Below, piece by piece: positions 1-6,278 of a DNA stretch of 8,977 nt (the stretch's first letter is position 1; each line of letters opens with the position of its first letter). Made by a program: the position numbers and the translations under genes. Source of the stretch: UBA9214 sp964443845 (GTDB lineage: Bacteria; Pseudomonadota; Gammaproteobacteria; UBA9214); NCBI GenBank assembly GCA_964443845.1, contig CAYUFA010000100.1, positions 1 through 8,977 of the forward strand, in the 5' to 3' direction. The notes beneath the pieces are model-generated. The model saw nothing but the letters and a program-made list of their open reading frames with translations. It did no database searches and had not been told where the DNA came from.

Positions 1-193
1 AGCGGCGCAGGAGGACCCTCCAGCCAGTAATGACCGAGAAATACCGGCGGCGCGTGATGAAGTCACCAAGGAAGATCACCTGGCGGTCCGGATGACGGTA
101 TACGCCATCTTGCCCGGTATAACCGAGCCTCTTCAGCAGTGCAGCGAGGGAATCGCAGCAACCGTGAAGATCGCCGATCAGGTCATGGGCCAT
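1..193 (-). pseudogene. metallophosphoesterase (PrpE/ApaH-like), internally deleted
   Basis: Leftward frame starting at ATG 193-191 and running off the left edge. Its first 45 residues are a normal start of a calcineurin-like phosphoesterase: the metal-binding GDLHGC motif is at residues 7-12 and FLGDFI at 42-47. After FLGDFI the family continues DRGP and later GNHE, but here about ten bases intervene. A different frame then gives VFLGHYWLEGPPAP, the late-domain motif normally well over 100 residues downstream. The centre with GNHE is therefore gone and the remaining end is out of frame. Intact relatives hydrolyse dinucleoside polyphosphates or phosphoproteins in the cytoplasm; this copy cannot be active. 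No clear Shine-Dalgarno precedes the start. The rest of the gene lies beyond the window. Confidence 0.75.
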
Positions 194-294
194 GAGAACT
201 CGCAATCAGGCGCAAACAGGGGTAAGAGAACAATTATCCATGATATTAGCGAACATTGCGCCTTGAACCCTGTTTTCTATATCCTCATCACTGA

Positions 295-519
295 CTACCG
301 TGACAGATCGTATTCCTTGATGGCATCTGCCATGCAGCGCCGCCTGGCTTCCAGAAATTCCTCATACACAAAGAGCTCTCCGTCCAGCAACTCGAGTGGT
401 ACTGAGTTTTCCCTGTAATTCTTCCTGAGTGTTGCCATGCTGATAATGCCACCATATTTCGGCTTCCTGGTTTGAGCCTGCCTTATCAGCTTACTGATAT
501 ATTTTTTTGGCTCTTCGTT
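295..519 (-). pseudogene. C-terminal tail of an unidentified protein
   Basis: A leftward frame ends at 295 with a charged, helical tail (LLDGELFVYEEF, then LEARRRCMADAIKEY) of the kind seen at the ends of several restriction or DNA-associated hypothetical proteins. I cannot name the family. The open frame extends to an ATG at 570. Everything beyond about 520 is antisense to the IS30 remnant, so that N-terminus is probably artificial and the gene was probably cut by the insertion. An internal ATG (residue 45 of the long frame) would give a 47-residue protein but has no ribosome-binding site. Most likely a stump; a short functional protein is less likely. Confidence 0.35.
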
Positions 520-520
520 C

Positions 521-637
521 GGTCTGTTGCGGCAGTACCTGCCCAAGGGTAGCGACTTGAGTGGCTTCACTCAGGAAGAGCTGGATGCCATTGCCTGGAA
601 ACCGAACACCCGACCACGCAAGTCGCTCCTTCCATGA
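521..637 (+). mobile_element. IS30-family transposase, C-terminal remnant
   Basis: Reading 521-637 rightward gives 38 residues beginning GLLRQYLPKGSDLSGF and continuing EELDAIAW and NTRPRKSL, then a stop. This is the C-terminal end of the DDE domain of IS30 transposases (usual form NGLLRQY-PKGTDLS, with N-RPRK-LG after about 25 residues). The expected ENTN before GLLRQY is missing, so the element is cut at about 520. The frame also ends right after RKSL, where GF-TPAE should follow. Intact IS30 transposases are about 320-390 residues, so this is a dead stump. I could not recognise element ends. The cut coincides with the break in the leftward ORF at 295-519. Confidence 0.75.
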
Positions 638-690
638 GACTGCCGTGGCCGGTATTGGCAAAAACGACACCTGGCAGGGTGGCATCCCTG

Positions 691-753
691 GCCTGTCAGT
701 CTAATATCGACTTTTTCGATACTATATACAAATTAATATCGTTTGACCGCCAT
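691..753 (+). repeat. AT-rich 63-bp element, copy A, upstream of the DsrC-like gene
   Basis: 63 bases that align without gaps to 8805-8867 at 45 of 63 positions. Shared blocks are GCCTGT at the start, ATCG, TCGATA, ATATA, ATATC, TTTGAC and a final CAT. Inside is a perfect inverted repeat TATCGA-N5-TCGATA (705-721). The TTTGAC block supplies a good -35 box for the following gene. The conserved blocks separated by diverged bases, with constant length, look more like a selected control region or an old duplicated element than chance. Confidence 0.55.
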
Positions 754-772
754 ATATGCGCCCGAATAGCAT
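743..772 (+). promoter_or_regulatory. candidate sigma-70 promoter of the DsrC-like gene
   Basis: TTGACC (743-748) and TAGCAT (767-772) are 18 bases apart and match the -35 and -10 consensus at 5 and 4 of 6 positions. Transcription would begin near 779, leaving a leader of about 28 bases with AGGAGTT just before the ATG at 807. The -35 box lies at the end of the repeated 63-bp element, so whatever binds the upstream inverted repeat 705-721 would sit directly behind RNA polymerase. Inferred from motifs only. Confidence 0.45.
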
Positions 773-806
773 GGAATGAACAGAGAATCCACACAGGAGT
801 TACGTC

Positions 807-1139
807 ATGAATGACAGGACCCAAGCTGCCTATGATGCCGAGGGATATCTGATCGATCCTGAGCAATGGAACGAATCGGTAGCCCGCCTGCTCGCTGCGG
901 ATGAAGGCTTAGAACTGGACCCCGATTACTGGTCGATTCTCCGCTTCATGCGCGACTACTGGTCAATCCAGCGGGTAGCGCCGGATGTGCGTCATGTGGT
1001 GGAATTCCTGGTCAAGGATCAGGGCTTCGAAAAAAAGACTGCAAAGCAACATCTCTTCAGATTGTTTCCCTATGGATATGTGAAGCAGGCCTGCAAGATC
1101 GCCGGCATGCAGCGGCCGCGCGCCTGGAGTACCGGTTGA
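807..1139 (+). CDS. DsrC/TusE-family protein lacking the C-terminal CysA
   Basis: 110 residues, complete, preceded by AGGAGTT seven bases before the ATG. Family marks in order: the start motif DAEGYLIDPEQW (10-21), the VARLLAADEGLELDPDYW segment (25-42), the helix RFMRDYW (46-52), LFRLFPYG (83-90) and the conserved arm KQACKIAG (93-100). DsrC carries sulfur as a trisulfide between two cysteines; TusE passes sulfur in tRNA 2-thiolation. Here the upstream cysteine of the arm (Cys96, CysB) is present, but the position eleven residues later that normally holds the near-terminal CysA is Trp107, and the protein ends AWSTG. It should not form the CysA-CysB bond used by DsrC, nor the CysA persulfide used by TusE. 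It fits the divergent, possibly regulatory branch of the superfamily. No dsrAB or tusBCD genes are nearby; it stands alone with its own promoter. Confidence 0.9.
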   Translation: MNDRTQAAYDAEGYLIDPEQWNESVARLLAADEGLELDPDYWSILRFMRDYWSIQRVAPDVRHVVEFLVKDQGFEKKTAKQHLFRLFPYGYVKQACKIAGMQRPRAWSTG

Positions 1140-1327
1140 CCAGGAACCCATGCGGCAGACATCCGGATCTGGTCTGGGCAATGTAACATCGAAAACGCAC
1201 GAGGCGTGATGTATGCCTTTCACCGATCCGCACCTCGTGGACAGCTGCTGAACCACTATCCTGTTAGCAATTGCGACAAGGATCCATGTGCCATGCAATA
1301 GTGGTGCTCCATCAGCAGTTCTTACCG
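1140..1327. other. gene-poor spacer with one inverted repeat
   Basis: No convincing coding frame on either strand. The only structure seen is a perfect 7-bp inverted repeat, CACGAGG (1198-1204) with CCTCGTG (1233-1239), separated by 28 bases. It could be a weak RNA hairpin after the DsrC-like gene, but the loop is long and no T-run follows, so I do not call a terminator. Confidence 0.4.
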
Positions 1328-1597
1328 TCAACATGACATGAAGTCCCCGGCCTCTGAATCACATTGGGCCCGATTGGTAAATTCGAGACCCGACCAGGTC
1401 CTGATGCGCCATTCGAGAAGGCGGCACATACAGCAGTCATCACATGCGGGTGTCCCTCTGGCTGACAATGGCAGCCCTGATTCCGGCTGCTCGTCAGGTT
1501 CCGCCTGGTATTTTTCAAATATCTCGATCACGTCTCCCTGCGTTTCGTCGAGATTCGTGAGCATGTCATCTGTCAGTAATTTATTCGAAAAATTCAT
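1328..1597 (-). CDS. hypothetical small cysteine-rich protein
   Basis: 89-residue leftward frame with a good ribosome site (AGGA five bases before the ATG). The first 45 residues are acidic and helical (DDMLTNLDETQGDVIEIFEKY, residues 10-30). The second half carries a cysteine cluster ACDDCCMC (Cys52, 55, 56, 58), with further cysteines at 79 and at the last residue, 89, suggesting metal binding if the protein is made. I do not recognise a family. It overlaps by 17 bases the end of the hemerythrin-like fragment upstream, so the two could be translated together. The region is rich in gene debris, so this could instead be a chance or decayed frame. Confidence 0.35.
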   Translation of the reverse strand: MNFSNKLLTDDMLTNLDETQGDVIEIFEKYQAEPDEQPESGLPLSARGTPACDDCCMCRLLEWRIRTWSGLEFTNRAQCDSEAGDFMSC

Positions 1598-1733
1598 TCA
1601 GATCCTGGCAATGCTCTGCTCCGTTCGCCTCGAAAGCCGTTGCATTCAACAAATCAACCAGCGACCTGATGCTGGCATCCAGCACCTGGATACCGCTTGA
1701 ATATCCTGATTTCCAGCGTATCTGGCCCGCCAT
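1581..1733 (-). pseudogene. bacteriohemerythrin-like N-terminal fragment (50 aa)
   Basis: ATG at 1733, stop 1583-1581. Residues 5-30 (IRWKSGYSSGIQVLDASIRS, then LVDLLN) follow the start of single-domain bacteriohemerythrins: W----Y--GI--LD--H--L--LIN. The first iron-ligand His after LD is replaced (DASI). The frame stops at residue 50, where the fold needs about 130 residues and several more His and Glu ligands. An in-frame TAG lies just upstream of the ATG, so there is no longer N-terminus. Intact relatives bind oxygen or nitric oxide at a di-iron centre; this one cannot. It overlaps the opposing nnrS remnant by about 20 bases, suggesting a recombination junction. The weak ribosome site supports decay. 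Confidence 0.45.
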
Positions 1734-1920
1734 GTTCTGGGCCTACGTGCTGGCCAATCCGGCAGGAGTGATGCGGGTATTACTTCCTACTATCATACTG
1801 TCATACTATAAAACGTGGCTGATCCTGGCGGCCATACTCTGGAGCACGGCATTCGCAATCTTAGTGATTATCTATGCCTATGTTCTGATCAGTCCCCGGA
1901 TCGATGGACGAGCAGGCTGA
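1714..1920 (+). pseudogene. nnrS: NnrS family protein, C-terminal remnant
   Basis: From about 1714 the rightward frame reads RIWPAMFWAYVLANPAGVMR, a second hydrophobic helix (WLILAAILWSTAFAILVIIY) and the ending SPRIDGRAG. Two membrane helices followed by P-R-DGR-G is the signature end of NnrS, a twelve-helix haem and copper membrane protein linked to nitric-oxide tolerance in denitrifiers. Only about 65 of roughly 400 residues remain. Upstream in this frame the sequence turns unrelated at about 1715, where the opposing hemerythrin-like fragment begins. The stop at 1918-1920 is the natural end. No start codon with a ribosome site is available, so I call it dead. Confidence 0.7.
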
Positions 1921-1969
1921 CCGAGATCACGGGTTTCAACCTTTTCTCGCCTGCCAGACCGATAGTTAC

Positions 1970-1992
1970 AGCATGGAATGAACGCTATAGCG
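1970..1992 (+). repeat. 14-bp exact repeat plus palindrome before ptsP
   Basis: AGCATGGAATGAAC at 1970-1983 is identical to 768-781. Both copies lie 25-28 bases before a start codon (ptsP here, the DsrC-like gene there). It runs into a perfect 10-bp palindrome CGCTATAGCG at 1983-1992, absent from the other copy. It could be a shared leader or operator, or chance. Confidence 0.35.
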
Positions 1993-2011
1993 CACAAAGC
2001 CTGTCCTCGCC

Positions 2012-4306
2012 ATGAATACAGAAATATCCAGGGGAAGTAACCGACTTGAGGCACTTATGCGCATCGTCCGCGAAGTGGACGCGGCGCCGGATCTGGATAC
2101 CGCCTTGAACATTATTGTGCACCGTACCCGTGAGGTCATGGCTACGGATGTGTGTACCGTTTACTTCACCGATCATGAGCAACGCCAGCATGTATTCGCC
2201 GCCACGGATGGTCTGTCGCTCGACCTGGTGGGTCATATAAAAGCCGGCTTTGGCCGGGGATTGATCGGGCAAGTGGCAGACAGCAGTCGTCCCGTTAACC
2301 TGGCAGAGGTGCCGGAGGAGCTGGATCAGGAATTTCTGTCACAATCGGGGTCCGACCGATACCACGGGTTTCTAGGTGTCCCGGTACTCCACAAGCGGCG
2401 TGTTCAGGGTGTATTACTGGTAAGACAACGTACAGCACGGCGCTTTGACGATGCCGATGAAGCCTTTCTGACTACCCTTGCTGCCCACCTCGGCAGTGCG
2501 ATCGCCTTTGCCAGGGCCAATGGCGAGATGTGCACGCTGTGCCGTGCCGGCACCGGGCGGCAACGATGCTTTACTGGCCTGCCCGGGGCGCCGGGGATCG
2601 GTATCGGGAAAGGCATCGTACTGTTCGCAGCAGATCTGCAGGCCGTTCCTGATCGCGTACCTGAAGATCCTGCCACGGAGGAGCATCGCTTGCGCGAGGC
2701 TGTCTCGTCGGTTCGCGAGGAAATAACCCGGATCGCTGGAAGCCTTGAAAAGTCACTTTCGCCCGCAGACCGCGCGCTTTTTGACGCCTACGTATTCATG
2801 CTGGATAGCCCGGAAATCGTGGATGCCGTCGTCCAGCGCATCCATGCGGGGAACTGGGCGCCGGGCGCACTTCGACAGACAGTCGAGTCCCACGCACAGC
2901 GCTTCGATTTGATGGACGATCGTTATTTGCGCGAACGCGCCACGGACATCCGTGAACTGGGCACCCGCATACTGCTGCGCTTGCAGGATGCATCCACATC
3001 CCTTGCAAGCTGCCCGCCGGACAGCATACTCATCGGCCGTCAGATCAGCGCAATAGACATCGGATCTGTTCCTCCAGGGCATTTGCACGGCATTATCTCG
3101 ACTGAGGGATCGACCCTTTCCCATGCTGCAATCGTTGCCCATGCAATCGGAGTCCCGGCCGTGGTGGGTGTCACGGATCTTCCGATAGCCGTGCTGGACG
3201 GACAGGAGCTGGTCGTCGACGGTAACAACGGGCAAATCCACCTCTGGCCCGACCCCACCCTGCAACGGGCGTTTGCCGCGCGCGTCGAGGAAGAACGACA
3301 GCTGAGTGAATCGCTGTCAGTACTGCGAGATCTGCCTGCACGAACTCCGGATGGCGTGGAGTTTTCCCTTTATACCAATACCAGTCTCGCCGTTGACCTG
3401 TCACTGGCCACTGCCAGCGATTCCGCAGGCATCGGGCTGTTTCGATCCGAACTGCCGTTCATGCTCTATGACCGGTTCCCCACCGAGCAGGAACAAGTCA
3501 GCCTCTACCGGCAGGCCCTGAAGGCAGTTGCACCTCGCCCGGTCAACCTGCGCACACTGGATGCCGGCGGGGACAAACCGCTCCCCTATCTGCGCCTTGC
3601 CGAACCAAATCCGGCACTCGGCTCGCGCGGCATTCGACTCACGCTGGATCATCCGGATATTTTTCTCACCCAGCTGCGTGCAGCACTACGTGCGAATATC
3701 GGATTAGGGAATCTTCGCCTGCTGTTGCCGATGATCAGTGACGTAGATGATCTGGAACAGGCACTGGGTGTACTGAATCGTGCCGAGCAACAGTTAGACG
3801 AGGAAGGCTATGCGATCACTCACCCTGAAGTCGGCATCATGGTTGAGGTACCCTCGGCAATTTATCAGCTGGATCGGCTGGTTCGACATGTGGACTTTCT
3901 ATCCGTGGGCACCAATGATCTCGCCCAGTACCTGCTGGCTACCGACCGCAACAATCCCCGGGTTTCCATGCGGCTGGACCACTGTCACCCCGCACTTCTG
4001 CACGCACTTCAACAAATCGCACAGACCTCCAAAGATGCAGAAAAACCGGTCACTGTCTGCGGAGAGATGGCAAATGACCCAGGCTGCGCCCTGCTCCTGC
4101 TGGGTATGGGTTTCGATGGCCTGAGCCTCAGTGCGTCCGCGCTACCGCGTGTCAAGTGGGCCATTCGTGGCATACCTGCAATGCACATGCGGGCGATGGC
4201 TGAGCGAGCGCTTCAGCTCGAGCGGCCGGAACTGGTGCATCAACTGCTGGAGCAGACATTGCAGGATACCCGACTGGAAAGTCGACCGGATCTGTCACAT
4301 CGCTGA
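2012..4306 (+). CDS. ptsP: PtsP, enzyme I of the nitrogen phosphotransferase system
   Basis: 764 residues, close to the usual 740-760 for EI-Ntr. It autophosphorylates from phosphoenolpyruvate and passes phosphate to NPr and on to PtsN, a cytoplasmic chain reporting nitrogen and potassium status. Domains: GAF sensor, about residues 12-170; enzyme I N-terminal helical domain, about 188-320; phosphohistidine domain with GSTLSHAAIVAHAIGVPAVV at 366-385 (active His371); PEP-binding barrel, about 440-735, with TLDAGGDKPLPYL (515-527), GSRGIRL (537-543), SVGTNDLAQYLLATDRN (631-647) and VCGEMANDP (682-690, catalytic Cys683). All key residues are present. The ATG lacks a clear ribosome site but fits the family: the conserved LMRIVREVDAAPDL begins at residue 15. 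The linker after the GAF domain holds three cysteines (174, 177, 186). No NPr or PtsN gene is adjacent; it appears monocistronic. Confidence 0.97.
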   Translation: MNTEISRGSNRLEALMRIVREVDAAPDLDTALNIIVHRTREVMATDVCTVYFTDHEQRQHVFAATDGLSLDLVGHIKAGFGRGLIGQVADSSRPVNLAEVPEELDQEFLSQSGSDRYHGFLGVPVLHKRRVQGVLLVRQRTARRFDDADEAFLTTLAAHLGSAIAFARANGEMCTLCRAGTGRQRCFTGLPGAPGIGIGKGIVLFAADLQAVPDRVPEDPATEEHRLREAVSSVREEITRIAGSLEKSLSPADRALFDAYVFMLDSPEIVDAVVQRIHAGNWAPGALRQTVESHAQRFDLMDDRYLRERATDIRELGTRILLRLQDASTSLASCPPDSILIGRQISAIDIGSVPPGHLHGIISTEGSTLSHAAIVAHAIGVPAVVGVTDLPIAVLDGQELVVDGNNGQIHLWPDPTLQRAFAARVEEERQLSESLSVLRDLPARTPDGVEFSLYTNTSLAVDLSLATASDSAGIGLFRSELPFMLYDRFPTEQEQVSLYRQALKAVAPRPVNLRTLDAGGDKPLPYLRLAEPNPALGSRGIRLTLDHPDIFLTQLRAALRANIGLGNLRLLLPMISDVDDLEQALGVLNRAEQQLDEEGYAITHPEVGIMVEVPSAIYQLDRLVRHVDFLSVGTNDLAQYLLATDRNNPRVSMRLDHCHPALLHALQQIAQTSKDAEKPVTVCGEMANDPGCALLLLGMGFDGLSLSASALPRVKWAIRGIPAMHMRAMAERALQLERPELVHQLLEQTLQDTRLESRPDLSHR

Positions 4307-4667
4307 GCTGGACGAGGAGAGGGCTCTTTCCCGGTGCATCGCTTGCTTACTGGCAATGAACGCTCCCTGCAGTGGACCTGAATCCCGGCAGTCTTGATGC
4401 TGCGTGTATCGCATGACAGGTTGAACACGATTCCAGCAAACGGTAGGAATGGAAAGTGACGAGTTGGCTGTCATGACTCGTGGCCGCCGCCTCGATATGC
4501 CAGCGCTTCCACGCTGTCCCAGAAGCATCTGCCGGGTGAGATCGCTGCACGTCAGAAACACACTATCCGGCATACCATCCGGCCCAGAACGAGGAGTGAT
4601 TTAACATGGATCTTCCGGCACAAACCAGCCTCTGTGCCGAGTTACCTATAGCCGGTTTGTATAATCG
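4307..4667. other. gene-poor stretch with two abutting mini-ORFs
   Basis: No recognisable gene. Two rightward mini-ORFs follow each other one base apart: 4449-4604 (51 aa) and 4606-4743 (45 aa). The second has a strong ribosome site (GAGGAGTG, 4591-4598) inside the end of the first, but it runs antisense into the 3' end of the DUF488 gene and has no recognisable content. It may be the surviving start of a lost gene. A leftward frame shows a CSTCH haem-type motif at 4427-4413 without other cytochrome features. No clear terminator was seen after ptsP. Confidence 0.35.
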
Positions 4668-5024
4668 TTACCTGCCCGTTCGATTTTCAAGATACTCTTT
4701 GAGTGCAATCGCATTGTTAAACTTCTCGTTTTTTGCCGAATAAATCAGTGTTACCCGACCGGTTGCGAGCACATTCAGCAGGCGATCCACTTCTTCAGGA
4801 CGCCCATCCAGTTCGTCGAAATAACGGCGCTTGAATTGCCTCCATTTTTTCGGGTCGTGTGCGAACCATTTTCGCAAAGTGCTACCTGGTGCCAGCTCCT
4901 TCATCCACTCGTCAAGCTGCAATCTTTGCCTCGTTACGCCGCGTGGCCACACCCGGTCCACCAGCACACGATAACCGTCATCTCCTGACGGCTCATCATA
5001 TGCGCGTTTTACATAAATCGGCAT
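4668..5024 (-). CDS. DUF488 family protein (YeaO-like)
   Basis: 118 residues, full length for this small cytoplasmic family of unknown function. Hallmarks are the start MPIYVKRAY, VDRVWPRG (22-29), the W-KELAP segment (40-46), LRKWFAHDPKKW (50-61), FKRRY (64-68), and the closing VTLIYSAKNEKFNNAIALKE. The DUF488 domain carries conserved arginine, tryptophan and histidine residues suggesting a small-molecule or enzyme role, but none is established. The ATG at 5024 matches the family start though it lacks a clear Shine-Dalgarno. It diverges from a truncated ubiD copy whose homology begins about 30 bases away, so its native upstream region may have been replaced. Confidence 0.93.
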   Translation of the reverse strand: MPIYVKRAYDEPSGDDGYRVLVDRVWPRGVTRQRLQLDEWMKELAPGSTLRKWFAHDPKKWRQFKRRYFDELDGRPEEVDRLLNVLATGRVTLIYSAKNEKFNNAIALKEYLENRTGR

Positions 5025-5051
5025 TGCACATCAATCTATATCAGAGCGCCG

Positions 5052-6193
5052 GCCTTCAGGAAACTGCGCGACATCGATCCGCGCGAGGTACGGCACGCAC
5101 CCTGCCGGGAAAACATCCTCGAAGCCAGCGACGTGGACCTGTCCACGCTGCCGGTACAGACTTGCTGGCCGGACGACGCCGGCCGGTTGATCACCCGGGG
5201 CGTGGTGATCACCAAAGGCCCCCTCAAGAAACGGCTGAACCTCGGCGTCTACCGGCAGCAGGTGATCGATCGCAACAAGGTAATCATGCGCTGGCTGCCC
5301 CATCGCGGCGGCGCCATCGACTTCCTCGAATGGCAGCAGCAACATCCGGGGCAGCGCTTTCCGGTCGCCGTGGCACTGGGCGCAGACCCCGCCACGACCC
5401 TGGCGGCCGTTACACCCATACCGGATACGCTGTCGGTGTACCAGTTTGCCGGACTGCTGCGCGGCGCAAAACCGAGGTCTCTCCCTGCCTGTTGCATGAC
5501 CTCCAGGTACCGGCAACGGCCGAGTTCGTGCTCGAAGGGTTCATCGAACCCGGCGAGGAAGCCGAAGAGGGACCGTTTGGTGACCACACCGGTTATTACA
5601 ACAGCGTGGAGAAATTCCCGGTCTTCACCATCGAGCGTATTACACACCGTGACAACCCGATTTATCCGGCTATCTACATGGGACGCGCACCCTTCGACGA
5701 GCCGTCGGTGATGTCCATGGCGCTCAACGAGGTCTTTATCCCGCTGTTGCAGAAACAGTTCCCGGAGATCGTCGATTTCTATCTGCCACCGGAGGCATGT
5801 TCCTACCGGATCGCCGTGGTCAGCATCAGAAAGGCCTATCCGGGCCACGCGCGGCGCATCATGTTCGGTGTGTGGTCCTACCTGCGCCAGTTTGCCTATA
5901 CCAGGCTGGTCATCGTGACGGACGACGACATCAACGTGCGTGACTGGCGCGAGGTGATCTGGGCGATCAGCACCCGGATAGATCCCGTGCGCGACAGCAT
6001 GCTGGTGGAAAACACGCCCATCGACTATCTCGACTTTGCCAGCCCCGTCTCGGGCCTGGGATCGAAGATGGGATTTGATGCCACCAACAAATGGCCGGCG
6101 GAAACCAGCCGGGTCTGGGGCCGACCCATCGCCATGTCACGCGAGGTGATCGGCCGTGTGGATGCGCTGTGGGACGAGCTGGATATCGTCTGA
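5052..6193 (+). pseudogene. ubiD: UbiD decarboxylase copy, N-terminally truncated and frameshifted
   Basis: Homology begins at about 5055 (FRKLRDIDPREVRHAPC) and continues through LSTLPVQTCWP, VVITKGPLKKRLNLGVYRQQ, LPHRGGAIDF and ALGADPATTLAAVTPIPDT to GLLRGAK at 5471. Within an A4 run (5468-5471) the frame moves back one base and continues TEVSP, DLQVPATAEFVLEGFIEPGE, EGPFGDHTGYYN, ENTPIDYLDFASP, GLGSKMGFDATNKW to the stop at 6193. UbiD uses prenylated FMN to decarboxylate 4-hydroxy-3-polyprenylbenzoate in ubiquinone synthesis; family members are about 490-500 residues. Roughly the first 110-130 residues are absent and no ATG with a ribosome site precedes the homology. A -1 slip on AAAA could in principle restore the frame, but the lost N-terminus argues for a dead duplicate. 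A working ubiD presumably lies elsewhere. Confidence 0.88.
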
Positions 6194-6278
6194 GCGAGCG
6201 GTGCAGCAACACCCTGCCCCGAACGGCAGCCTGATATCCGCGTATCGCCGGCCAGACAACATCGGAGTACCGTTACCC

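Noticed and set aside
1198..1239. Terminator after the DsrC-like gene
   Set aside because: The 7-bp stem has a 28-base loop and no T-run.
1338..1700. Rightward 120-aa frame across the Cys-rich ORF and hemerythrin-like fragment
   Set aside because: No ribosome site and no family features; the leftward frames have better starts and recognisable motifs.
4347..4550. Leftward 67-aa frame with a CSTCHAIH haem-type motif
   Set aside because: No signal peptide, no ribosome site and no other cytochrome features; a single CxxCH occurs by chance often enough. Kept only as a note in the gene-poor stretch.
5466..5476. Programmed -1 frameshift in ubiD
   Set aside because: A -1 slip on AAAA is possible on paper, but there is no downstream structure that I can see, UbiD is not known to use frameshifting, and the N-terminus is missing anyway.
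5031..5516. Long leftward frame opposite ubiD
   Set aside because: The sequence is the antisense of a clear UbiD match and has no recognisable content.
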